Part shown: piece by piece, positions 15,933 through 23,767 of the stretch
How positions within the stretch are numbered: the stretch's first letter is position 1
Layout: every line of letters begins with the position of its first letter
NCBI GenBank assembly: GCA_044344495.1
Contig: JBIJCW010000001.1
Coordinates: forward strand, 1 to 46,857
Reading direction: 5' to 3'
From: CAZDUS01 sp044344495
GTDB taxonomy: Bacteria > Verrucomicrobiota > Kiritimatiellia > CAIKKV01 > CAITUY01
DNA: 46,857 bases
Position numbers and translations under genes: made by a program
Notes under the pieces: generated by a model
Told to the model about the DNA's origin: nothing
Database searches by the model: none
What the model saw: only the letters and a program-made list of their open reading frames with translations

Positions 15933-16664
15933 TCAGGTCCGTGTCTCCTGCCGCGCCTTCCACATTGTCTGGCGCGCAATCCCCATCAGAATCCGCACAT
16001 CATCCTCTGTCAACGGCGCCCGGCAGAAAATCCGCCGCAACCCCAGCATCATGTGGTCGGCCTTCTCCTCATCCATGAATCCTATCGCCAATAGCATCTC
16101 ACGCCACATCGTGAACATGTGCTCGCGCGTCCGCGCCGGACATTCCGGCGTCTTCTCGCCCACCGGCTCAAACACGCCCGCCGCCACAAATAATTCATAG
16201 AAACAAATCATCGCCGCCTGGGCCAGGTTCAGCGAAGGGTACTCCTCGGACGAAGGGATCTGGATCATGTTCGTGCAAATCGCAATCTCCTCGTTGGTCA
16301 ACCCCCAGTTCTCCCGCCCAAATACCAAGGCCACCTTATTCGCGGCCGCCGACTCCAGAATCCGCGGCGCCCACTCCCGCGGCGTCCTGGCATGTTGCCG
16401 GTACAACCCCAGCCTGGCCGTCGTCCCCATCACCAGCCCACAGTCTCCCACCGCCTCCTCCAGCGTGGACACCTCTTTGCGCCTTTCGAGAATGCCGTCC
16501 GCCGCCACCGCCATCATCCGCGCCTCGGCATAGTTCAGCGTCGCCGCTGGCGCCACCAGCGTCAGACTCGACAATCCCGTGTTGGCCATCGCCCGACAGA
16601 TGGACCCCACATTACCCCCATACAGCGGCCCAACCAACACCACTTTGATATTGCCTAACGACAT
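15933..16664 (-). CDS. trmJ: tRNA (cytidine/uridine-32-2'-O-)-methyltransferase TrmJ-like, SPOUT family
   Basis: S-adenosylmethionine-dependent ribose methyltransferase of 243 residues. The TrmH/TrmJ motifs are in order: VVLVGPLYGGNVGSICRAMA (motif 1), VALVFGRENWGLTNEEI (motif 2) and IPSSEEYPSLNLAQAAMIC (motif 3), which form the knotted cofactor site. The C-terminal helical tail (about 165-243) agrees with TrmJ rather than with plain TrmH. The start is set at ATG 16664 because the core begins there and GGAGGG sits just upstream. Position 32 of the anticodon loop is the known TrmJ target; exact specificity here is inferred. Confidence 0.85.
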   Translation of the reverse strand: MSLGNIKVVLVGPLYGGNVGSICRAMANTGLSSLTLVAPAATLNYAEARMMAVAADGILERRKEVSTLEEAVGDCGLVMGTTARLGLYRQHARTPREWAPRILESAAANKVALVFGRENWGLTNEEIAICTNMIQIPSSEEYPSLNLAQAAMICFYELFVAAGVFEPVGEKTPECPARTREHMFTMWREMLLAIGFMDEEKADHMMLGLRRIFCRAPLTEDDVRILMGIARQTMWKARQETRT

Positions 16665-16783
16665 CAGCCCTCCACCCCCCTTGGGTTGACTTTCTTCAAG
16701 AAAATGATACTCATAACGGCTTTTACCAAGGATTGCAAACCGAACGGTAAACATTGGGACTGGGAATGGCCAAGCACAATGGT

Positions 16784-16807
16784 TGTAGGCCGGGGCTATA
16801 CCCCGGC
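16784..16807. repeat. REP-like palindromic unit, TGTAG type
   Basis: TGTAG is followed by GCCGGGG (16789-16795), a CTATA loop and CCCCGGC (16801-16807), a perfect 7-bp stem. It has the same plan as the unit at 4207-4230 and lies about 30 bases before the Lrp-type gene. Confidence 0.5.
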
Positions 16808-16835
16808 GTCAGATATAGGTTAAGGAGATAGCATC

Positions 16836-17315
16836 ATGGACGAACTTCTCAAACTATTGCGCCATAACGCATTGGAATCCCCCAGGAATCTCGCGCGCAT
16901 GTTGAACATCCCTGAAGCCCAGGTCAGGGCCAAAATCACCAACTACGAGAAAACCGGCGTAATCCGCGGCTATCAGGCCATCGTCAACACCGATCAACTT
17001 AAGACCGATATCGTCCGCGCGGTCATCGAAATCAAGGTGACACCCGAACGGGAAGGCGGATTCAACCGGGTCGCCGAACGTATCAGCAAGTTCAGCGAGG
17101 TGGAATCACTCCACCTCATGTCCGGCACCTACGACCTCATGGCCGTCGTGGTCGGCAAGGATCTCAGGGAAGTGGCGTTCTTCGTCAGCGATAAACTGGC
17201 CACCATCAATGGCATCATTTCCACCGCCACCCATTTCATGTTGAAAACCTACAAGAGCCACGGCGTCCTGATGGAAGGGGAGAAAGTTGATGAGCGTCTC
17301 AAAGTCTCGCCATAA
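16836..17315 (+). CDS. Lrp/AsnC-family transcriptional regulator
   Basis: Protein of 159 residues. The N-terminal winged helix (ALESPRNLARMLNIPEAQVR, then a wing YEKTGVIRGYQAIVNTDQL) is followed by the AsnC/RAM ligand domain, VIEIKVTPEREGGFNRVAER through SGTYDLMAVVVGKDLREVAF. The domain order and length match the Lrp/AsnC family, which forms octamers and senses amino acids. Its last 26 bases overlap the aminotransferase gene, so the pair is translated together. The regulator is therefore likely to control, or respond to the substrate of, that enzyme. AAGGAG lies about 10 bases before the ATG. Confidence 0.92.
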   Translation: MDELLKLLRHNALESPRNLARMLNIPEAQVRAKITNYEKTGVIRGYQAIVNTDQLKTDIVRAVIEIKVTPEREGGFNRVAERISKFSEVESLHLMSGTYDLMAVVVGKDLREVAFFVSDKLATINGIISTATHFMLKTYKSHGVLMEGEKVDERLKVSP

Positions 17316-18504
17316 AACCGCTGCCGTCGGGCAACCTGTCCCGAGCTTCGTCGCCAGTTACCTGCGGGATATCCCCCGTTCGGGCATTCGTGATTTTTTC
17401 GACATCGTCAGTTCCCGCAAGGACGTGATCAGCCTCGGCATCGGTGAACCCGATTTCGTGACCCCGTGGCATATCCGCGAGCAGGCCATTTTCGCGCTCG
17501 ACCGCGGCGCCACCACCTACACCTCCAACCGCGGCCTGCTTGAACTGCGCCGCGCCATCGCCGGCTATCTGAGCCCTGCGTTCGGCGTCGACTATAATCC
17601 CGAAACCGAGATCCTGATCACCGTCGGCGTCAGCGAAGCCCTCGACCTTGCCATCCGCGCCGTCGTGGAACCGGGCGACGAAGTCCTCTACCACGAGCCC
17701 TGCTTTGTCTCCTATGCCCCCGAAATCCGGTTCGCCCATGGCATCCCCGTCCCGGTGAACACCCGGAAGGAAAATGATTTCCGCCTGACCCGCGCCATGC
17801 TGGAGGAGAAAGTCTCCCCGAAAACCAAGGCGCTGATCATCAACTTCCCAACCAACCCCACCGGCGCCACTCTCACCCGGGCCGACGTCGAGGACATCGC
17901 CGCCTTCGCCAAGGCCCACAACATCCTCGTCATCACCGATGAGATCTACTCCGAACTGACCTATGGAAGCGAACGCCTCAGCATCGCCGCCATCCCGGGC
18001 ATGAAGGAGCGCACCATTTTCCTGCACGGCTTCTCCAAGGGATGGGCCATGACCGGATTCCGCCTCGGCTACGCCTGCGCCCCGGAGGAACTGAGCGAAG
18101 CCATGATGAAAATCCACCAGTACATCATGATGTGCGCCCCCATTCTCAGCCAGAAGGCCGCCATCGAGGCGCTTTCATCCGGAGTCGACACCGAGGAAAT
18201 GCGCTCCGCCTACGAAAAACGCCGGAATTTCATCTGTGCCGCCCTGAACGACATGGGGCTCCCCTGTCATGTCCCCAAGGGCGCTTTCTATGTCTTCCCC
18301 TATGTCGGCCACCTCGGCATGACATCCAAGGATTTCGCCCTCCGGCTGCTTGATGAAGAAAACGTGGCTTGTGTCCCCGGAAGTGCCTTCGGCTCCTGCG
18401 GTGAGGGATTCCTCCGCTGCGCCTACGCCACCGATATCGAAGCCATCAAGGAAGCCACCCTGCGGATGGCAAGGTTTGTCGAACGCCTCCGCAAACGCAA
18501 ATAG
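17290..18504 (+). CDS. Class I/II pyridoxal-phosphate aminotransferase
   Basis: Fold-type I aminotransferase of about 404 residues. It shows ISLGIGEPDFVTPWHI and TYTSNRGLLELRRAIAGYL for substrate binding and the NFPTNPTGATLTRADVEDIA loop. Cofactor binding shows in VITDEIYSELTYG with Asp/Tyr, the PLP Lys in HGFSKGWAMTGFRLGYACAP, and the C-terminal Arg in GEGFLRCAYATDIEAIKEA. This is the AspC/alanine/aromatic subgroup I-gamma pattern, and the donor amino acid is not determinable. ATG 17290 is preferred to TTG 17287. The start lies inside the Lrp-type gene, so the two are coupled. Confidence 0.92.
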   Translation: MSVSKSRHKTAAVGQPVPSFVASYLRDIPRSGIRDFFDIVSSRKDVISLGIGEPDFVTPWHIREQAIFALDRGATTYTSNRGLLELRRAIAGYLSPAFGVDYNPETEILITVGVSEALDLAIRAVVEPGDEVLYHEPCFVSYAPEIRFAHGIPVPVNTRKENDFRLTRAMLEEKVSPKTKALIINFPTNPTGATLTRADVEDIAAFAKAHNILVITDEIYSELTYGSERLSIAAIPGMKERTIFLHGFSKGWAMTGFRLGYACAPEELSEAMMKIHQYIMMCAPILSQKAAIEALSSGVDTEEMRSAYEKRRNFICAALNDMGLPCHVPKGAFYVFPYVGHLGMTSKDFALRLLDEENVACVPGSAFGSCGEGFLRCAYATDIEAIKEATLRMARFVERLRKRK

Positions 18505-18509
18505 GCGGG

Positions 18510-19346
18510 TTACGGAATCGTCTTCTTGGTCAGTTTGACCAACGTCTTCCATAACTTCTCGGGCGTTTCCTCCGCAACCAGCGCCTTGCGCGCCTCCGCG
18601 TCGGAAAATGTCTCGGCCAACCCTGCCAGCAACTTGAGATAGAAGGCACTGGCTGCCGTGGGAATAACCATGAAGAAAACAATGCGCGTCATTGTCTTGT
18701 CATGCCCGTCAAACTTGATCCCTTTGCCGCTGATACCCAAACCCAGCGTCAACCCCCCGCCCTCAACCCCCCGCACGTGCGGGAACGCCAGACCATGATC
18801 CACCGCCGTGCTGACAATCGCCTCCCGCTTCAATGCCGCCTCCACCAGTTTGGCGGCATCATCCACGTACCCCTGTTCCTGCATCTTCGCGGCCATTTCC
18901 AGAATGGCCTCTTCACGGGTCCCGGCTTCCAACTTGGGAATCATCAGGCTCGGGGCCGAAAACCGTGCGATCCCCACCTTGCGCGGATCCCCCCGCCGCG
19001 GCGCCGCTCCCACATGACGGGGCAGCCCTTCCTGAAAGTAGAGAATGCGCGTGCAAATCGGACACACCTGGAGATAATCGGAAACCTTGACCGACTGGAC
19101 CAGACTGGTCGGAATCCTCATCCCGCATCCCGTGCAGGTTCCATTGGCCATCGGCACCGTCATGATCGCGTCACGCTTCTGCATGCGCGTCACCAGCCCT
19201 TGGACATCCATCGGCAACTGTTCTGTCAGACTCTTGATCGACGCTTCCAACTCATCCAGCCGGTGACCATGCCGGTGCGCCTTTTGCTCCATGCGAATGA
19301 GGCTTAATTCCTGCAACTGAATCAAGTGGTTAATCTTCGGATGCAT
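18510..19346 (-). CDS. Coiled-coil/C4 zinc ribbon fused to PTS EIIA domain
   Basis: A two-part protein of 278 residues. Residues 1-65 are a charged helix likely to form a coiled coil. Residues 66-105 form a C4 zinc ribbon (Cys 71 and 74 in GTCTGCGMRIP, Cys 95 and 98 in VCPICTRILYF) like that ending DUF164/zf-RING_7 proteins. From about 128 a PTS EIIA type-2 (fructose/nitrogen) domain begins, with the phosphorylatable His 190 in VDHGLAFPHVRGVEGGGLTL and a normal C-terminal region. EIIA domains of this class receive phosphate from HPr or NPr. No permease is attached, so a regulatory (EIIA-Ntr-like) role is likely. PtsP, a phosphate entry point, lies at 28391. It is convergent with the aminotransferase gene. 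Confidence 0.85.
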   Translation of the reverse strand: MHPKINHLIQLQELSLIRMEQKAHRHGHRLDELEASIKSLTEQLPMDVQGLVTRMQKRDAIMTVPMANGTCTGCGMRIPTSLVQSVKVSDYLQVCPICTRILYFQEGLPRHVGAAPRRGDPRKVGIARFSAPSLMIPKLEAGTREEAILEMAAKMQEQGYVDDAAKLVEAALKREAIVSTAVDHGLAFPHVRGVEGGGLTLGLGISGKGIKFDGHDKTMTRIVFFMVIPTAASAFYLKLLAGLAETFSDAEARKALVAEETPEKLWKTLVKLTKKTIP

Positions 19347-19426
19347 AACCTGATATCCTTTCGAAAATAGTCACCACCGGTCATCCAGCAGCGCCGCCCC
19401 GTTCAACAACGGCCCCGAAAAAAGTG

Positions 19427-19503
19427 GCGTACCTGGCTGGAGTTGAACCAGCAACCTTCTGATCCGTAGTCAGATGCTCTGTCCAATTGAGCTACAGGTA
19501 CGC
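19427..19503 (-). tRNA. tRNA-Arg(ACG)
   Basis: On the minus strand the acceptor GCGTACC pairs with GGTACGC. The anticodon arm is TCTGA-CTACGGA-TCAGA with anticodon ACG, and the T arm has GGTTCAACTCC. The length is 77 bases with a normal D arm (AGCTCAATTGGACAGAGC). The CCA end is not encoded in full. ACG is normally edited to ICG to read CGU/CGC/CGA. A promoter lies at 19525-19553. Confidence 0.97.
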
Positions 19504-19524
19504 ATTGAAATCAACGGGCAGAGA

Positions 19525-19553
19525 ACTATACGGTGCCGGACTAGTTTTTGCAA
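19525..19553 (-). promoter_or_regulatory. Promoter of tRNA-Arg
   Basis: On the minus strand TTGCAA (19548-19553), a 17-base spacer and TATAGT (19525-19530), ending about 20 bases before the tRNA 5' end. A plus-strand promoter for nadA (TTGAAA 19505, 16 bases, TATACG 19527) overlaps it but is weaker. Confidence 0.6.
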
Positions 19554-19600
19554 CACCCATCCGAGAATTTTTTGCTAGGATTTACGCAAAGGAGATCGCC

Positions 19601-20623
19601 ATGCCGGAAATCACAGACGATATTGAAGCCATTCGCAGGAATTTCGGGGCTAACTTGCTGATCCTGGGCCATCAGTACCAAAGCCCCTCCGTCCTTCGCC
19701 ATGCCGACGTAATCGGCGACTCGCTGGAATTGGCCCGCAAAGCCGCCGCCAGCACCGCCGAACGCATTGTGTTTTGCGGTGTCCATTTCATGGCGGAATC
19801 CGCCGACATCCTCACCGGCCCCCGCCAGTCTGTCTTTATGCCGGAAACCGCAGCCGGTTGCCCCATGGCCGATATGGCCGACTCCTATACCGTCGATAAG
19901 GCCTGGTCATTCCTCCAACAGCACGGGGGCGGATGGCTTCCTGTCGTCTACGTCAACAGCACCGCCCGCGTCAAGGCCTTCTGCGGCCGTAACGGTGGCA
20001 GCGCCTGCACCTCCAGTAACGCCCCCAAGGTCTTTCAATGGGCATTGGACCAGCAGAGGAAAATCTTCTTCCTGCCCGACATCCACCTCGGCGCCAACAG
20101 CGCACACGACCTCGGCATCCCGGACGAACAGGTCGTCATCTATGATTACCGCCAGCCCAACGGCGGCCTGACCCCCGCCGATCTCGAACGCGCCCGCGTC
20201 ATCGTCTGGGGCGGATTCTGTCCCATTCATGTCAATTTCACCGTCGCCGACGTCCAGACCATCCGCACCAACCTGCCCGCCGCCAGGATTATCGTCCACC
20301 CGGAATCCCCCAAGGAAGTGGTGCGCCTCGCCGACGCCCACGGTTCCACCGCCCAGATCATCAACTACGTCCGTAACGCCCCCGACGGATCCACCATCGT
20401 CATCGGCACGGAATCCCAACTCGTCAAACGCCTTGCCCTCGAACACAAGGATCGCCTGACCATTATGATGCTGCGCGGTTCGTTCTGCCCGAACATGGCC
20501 AAGACCAATGAGCAGAACCTCCTGCGGGTGCTCCGTGAATGGCCGGACCGGAACCGGATCACCGTACCCCCCGCCCTGGCCGCCGAAGCCCGCCTCTGCC
20601 TGGAACGAATGCTCGCACTGTGA
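19601..20623 (+). CDS. nadA: Quinolinate synthase
   Basis: Makes quinolinate from iminoaspartate and dihydroxyacetone phosphate in NAD synthesis, using a 4Fe-4S cluster. The 340-residue protein shows LILGHQYQSPSVLRHADVIG, CGVHFMAESADILTGP, and three separated Cys blocks: SACTSSNAP, IVWGGFCPIHVNF and MLRGSFCPNMAKTN. These fit the three cluster ligands. Other hallmarks are FLPDIHLGAN and VHPESPKEVV. The start is set at ATG 19601 by AAAGGAG nine bases upstream and by family length. The stop overlaps the GTG of uvrB. nadB and nadC are not in the window. Confidence 0.95.
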   Translation: MPEITDDIEAIRRNFGANLLILGHQYQSPSVLRHADVIGDSLELARKAAASTAERIVFCGVHFMAESADILTGPRQSVFMPETAAGCPMADMADSYTVDKAWSFLQQHGGGWLPVVYVNSTARVKAFCGRNGGSACTSSNAPKVFQWALDQQRKIFFLPDIHLGANSAHDLGIPDEQVVIYDYRQPNGGLTPADLERARVIVWGGFCPIHVNFTVADVQTIRTNLPAARIIVHPESPKEVVRLADAHGSTAQIINYVRNAPDGSTIVIGTESQLVKRLALEHKDRLTIMMLRGSFCPNMAKTNEQNLLRVLREWPDRNRITVPPALAAEARLCLERMLAL

Positions 20624-22662
20624 ACTTCAAACTCCATTCCCCCTACCAACCCACCGGCGATCAACCGCAGGCCATCGCAGCCCTCTGCCGCGGCCTGGCC
20701 ACCCCCACACCCGATAACCGGTTCCAGATCCTGGAAGGCGTCACCGGCTCTGGCAAAACCTTCACCATCGCCAACGTCATCGCCCGCCACGGCAAACCCG
20801 CCCTGATCGTCTCCCACAACAAAACCCTCGCCGCCCAATTGTACTCGGAACTGAAAATATTCTTCCCCGACAACGCCGTGGAGTACTTCGTCAGTTATTA
20901 CGACTACTACCAGCCCGAGGCCTATATCCCGCAGACGGACACCTATATCGAGAAGGACGCCTCCATCAACAAGGAGATCGAACGCCTCCGCCTTTCCGCC
21001 ACCAATTCGCTCCTCTCCCGCGACGACGTCATCATCGTGGCCTCCGTCTCCTGCATCTACGGCCTCGGATCCCCCGAGGACTACCGTACCATGGTCGTGG
21101 CCATCAATCCCGGCGACACCGTCGACCGCGACGAATTGCTGCATAAACTGGTGACCATCCAGTACACCCGCAACGACTACTCGCCGGAACCCGGCACCTT
21201 CCGCGTCCGCGGCGATACCGTCGACGTCTTTCCCTCCTACGCCACCCAGGGGGTGCGTCTGGAGTTCTTCGGCGACCAACTCGACCAGGCCCTGACCTTC
21301 GACGTCGTCAGCGGCCGCACCGAAAGCCGGCTCGACCGCGTCATCATCTCGCCCGCCACGCACTTCGTCATGCCCTATGAGAAAATCGAGGGCGCCATCA
21401 CCGCCATCATCGCCGAGATGGAGGAGCGCGTCCGCTGGTTCGAAACCAACGGCAAACTCCTGGAAGCCCAGCGCATCAAAATGCGAACCATGTACGATAT
21501 GGAGATGCTTAAGGAAATCGGCTACTGCTCCGGCATCGAAAACTACGCGCGCCACCTGGGCGGACGCCCCCCCGGCGCCCAGCCGGCTACCCTCCTTAGC
21601 TACTTCCCCGGAGAATTCCTGACCGTCATCGATGAGTCCCATGTCACCATCCCCCAACTCCGCGCCATGTATAACGGCGACCAGGCCCGTAAATCGGTCC
21701 TCGTCGAGCACGGCTTCCGCCTCCCCTCCGCCCGTGACAACCGTCCCCTGAATTTCGACGAATTCATGAACACCGTCGGCCGCGTGATCTTCACTTCCGC
21801 CACCCCGGGCCCCTATGAGCGCCAAATCGCCCCGCCACCCATCCCCCAACTCATCCGCCCCACCGGCATCGTGGATCCACCCGTCCATGTCCGCCCACTG
21901 AAAAACCAGGTGGACGATGTCATGGAGGAAATCCGCGCCCATGCCGAACGCGGAGAGCGGGTCCTGGTCACCACCCTCACCAAACGCACCGCCGAGGATC
22001 TCGCGGACTACCTCAAGTCACTCGGCCTCAAGGCACGCTACCTGCATGCCGACATCGACGCCATCCAGCGCGTGGAAATCCTCCGGAGCCTCCGCAAGGC
22101 CGACTTCGACTGCCTGATCGGCATCAACCTCCTCCGCGAAGGACTCGACCTCCCCGAAGTCTCCCTCGTGGCCGTGCTCGACGCCGATAAGGAGGGATTC
22201 CTCCGCTCGGAGACCTCGCTCATCCAGACCGCCGGCCGCGCCGCCCGACACCTGGACGGCAAGGTCATCCTCTATGCCGACCAGATGACCGACTCCATGC
22301 GCCGCATGATCGATGTCACCCGTCAACGCCGGACCAAACAACTGGAGTACAACAAGCAACACCACATCACCCCGAAGGGTATCCAGAAGAGCATCCAGGA
22401 AAGCCTGGTCGCCGAAGTCAAGGGTCACGAGATCGAGGACCGCGTCGCCCGCGAAGGCGGCGCCGACTACGATGTCCACGCCACCTTGCGGGAAATGGAG
22501 ACCGAGATGGTGGAGGCCGCTGACTCGCTGGAATTCGAACGCGCCGCCCTCCTCCGCGACCAGATCAAGGAACTCCGCCTGGCCTCCGGCATCAAGGGTG
22601 ACGAACCCCCTGCCTCCACCACCCCCGGAAAAACCAGGAAAACGAAAAAGTTCCGGTATTAA
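20620..22662 (+). CDS. uvrB: Excinuclease ABC subunit B
   Basis: Damage-verifying helicase-like subunit of nucleotide excision repair. The 680 residues include Walker A in EGVTGSGKTFTIANV, the damage-probing beta hairpin region SYYDYYQPEAYIPQTDTYIE, the DEAD-like motif TVIDESHVTIPQL, helicase motif V/VI residues in RSETSLIQTAGRAARH, and a C-terminal UVR (UvrC-binding) helix pair MVEAADSLEFERAALLRDQI. The start is GTG at 20620, overlapping the nadA stop (GTGA). It is fixed by the family opening F-x-L-x-S-x-Y-x-P-x-G-D-Q-P. All key residues appear intact. Coupling with nadA implies cotranscription. Confidence 0.97.
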   Translation: MNFKLHSPYQPTGDQPQAIAALCRGLATPTPDNRFQILEGVTGSGKTFTIANVIARHGKPALIVSHNKTLAAQLYSELKIFFPDNAVEYFVSYYDYYQPEAYIPQTDTYIEKDASINKEIERLRLSATNSLLSRDDVIIVASVSCIYGLGSPEDYRTMVVAINPGDTVDRDELLHKLVTIQYTRNDYSPEPGTFRVRGDTVDVFPSYATQGVRLEFFGDQLDQALTFDVVSGRTESRLDRVIISPATHFVMPYEKIEGAITAIIAEMEERVRWFETNGKLLEAQRIKMRTMYDMEMLKEIGYCSGIENYARHLGGRPPGAQPATLLSYFPGEFLTVIDESHVTIPQLRAMYNGDQARKSVLVEHGFRLPSARDNRPLNFDEFMNTVGRVIFTSATPGPYERQIAPPPIPQLIRPTGIVDPPVHVRPLKNQVDDVMEEIRAHAERGERVLVTTLTKRTAEDLADYLKSLGLKARYLHADIDAIQRVEILRSLRKADFDCLIGINLLREGLDLPEVSLVAVLDADKEGFLRSETSLIQTAGRAARHLDGKVILYADQMTDSMRRMIDVTRQRRTKQLEYNKQHHITPKGIQKSIQESLVAEVKGHEIEDRVAREGGADYDVHATLREMETEMVEAADSLEFERAALLRDQIKELRLASGIKGDEPPASTTPGKTRKTKKFRY

Positions 22663-22712
22663 TCCAACCTCACAGTTTCCTGTACTCGCCAGCGCGGCAA
22701 CGCTTCGCTAGG

Positions 22713-23735
22713 ATGAACGACATGTCCATTCAAGCCAATCCCCAGGAACCCGACTTCACCCACCTGACACCCGACGCCGTCATCAATGCCGTCGAAGAGG
22801 CCCTGGGCCTGCGCTGCTCCAATCTCTGCCGCCCCCTCAATAGTTACATCAACCGCGTCTACGAGGTGGGCCTCGACGCCGGCGGCCCTCTCATCGCCAA
22901 GTTCTACCGACCCGGCCGATGGACCCGCGACGCCCTGCAGGATGAACTCGACTTCCTCCAGGAACTGCACGCCGCCGAAGTGCCCGTCGTCCCTCCCCTC
23001 CCCGCCCCGGACGGTTCCCTGCTCCATCAGTGGGGCGGCACCTGGTTTGCCGTCTTCCCCAAGAAGGGCGGCCGCCCGTTGGATGAACCCACCCCGGAGG
23101 ACTGGCGCCAACTCGGCCGCCTCATCGCCCGCATGCACACCGTCGGCGCCACCCACCTCCCCCGCGCCCGCCTCCACCTGCACCCGCGGACATCCACCCT
23201 GGCCCACCTCGACTATATCCTCCGCTCCGGCACCCTCCCCGACCGCCTGAAGCGCTCCTACGAGGAAACCGTCCTGAACCTGATCAACCAGATCGCCCCG
23301 CTGTTCAACGACATCCCCACCCTCCGCCTGCACGCCGACTGCCACCGGGGCAACATCCTCTTCCGCCCCGGCGAGGGCTATCACCTGCTGGATTTCGACG
23401 ACATGGCCGTCGGCCCCGCCGTCCAGGACCTGTGGCTGATGCTGCCGGACCGCCTCCCCAACGCCCGCCCGGAATTGGATCTGCTCCTCGACGGCTACGA
23501 AACCTTCATGGAATTCCCCTACCCTTCCCTCGCCCTGATCGAACCCCTGCGCGCCATGCGCTTCATCCACTTTACCGCCTGGTGTGCACGCCAGAAGGCC
23601 GACGGCGGGTTCGCCCGCCTTTCCCCGGACTGGGGCAGCCAGGAATTCTGGCGACAGGAAATCGCCGCCCTGGACCGGCAACTCCACGAAATCGCCACTC
23701 CCTCAACCCACACCGAATCGTCCGGATTGGATTGA
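22713..23735 (+). CDS. srkA: SrkA/RdoA (YihE)-like stress-response kinase
   Basis: Protein kinase-like fold of the APH/YihE group, 340 residues. It has an N-lobe lysine in GPLIAKFYRPGRW, the catalytic loop LRLHADCHRGNILF, and the metal-binding LLDFDDMAVGPAVQDLWLM. Tryptophan-rich C-terminal parts follow. These are the SrkA hallmarks. E. coli SrkA is a Ser/Thr kinase that dampens stress-induced death; the target here is unknown. The start is either 22713 or 22722 (both ATG). It follows uvrB by 50 bases and precedes the PAP2/ArnT fusion by 32, so it sits in the middle of a plus-strand run. Confidence 0.85.
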   Translation: MNDMSIQANPQEPDFTHLTPDAVINAVEEALGLRCSNLCRPLNSYINRVYEVGLDAGGPLIAKFYRPGRWTRDALQDELDFLQELHAAEVPVVPPLPAPDGSLLHQWGGTWFAVFPKKGGRPLDEPTPEDWRQLGRLIARMHTVGATHLPRARLHLHPRTSTLAHLDYILRSGTLPDRLKRSYEETVLNLINQIAPLFNDIPTLRLHADCHRGNILFRPGEGYHLLDFDDMAVGPAVQDLWLMLPDRLPNARPELDLLLDGYETFMEFPYPSLALIEPLRAMRFIHFTAWCARQKADGGFARLSPDWGSQEFWRQEIAALDRQLHEIATPSTHTESSGLD

Positions 23736-23767
23736 CAACCCCGTACGGCATGGTTTGATACGCGGCA

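Noticed and set aside
18510..19346. Possibility that the EIIA gene is two genes merged by an error
   Set aside because: One frame, one plausible start, no internal ribosome-binding site, and composition is uniform through the junction.
20365..21942. 525-codon minus-strand frame opposite uvrB
   Set aside because: Shadow of uvrB: Gly/Asp/Val-rich translation typical of the antisense of high-GC codons, with no domain.
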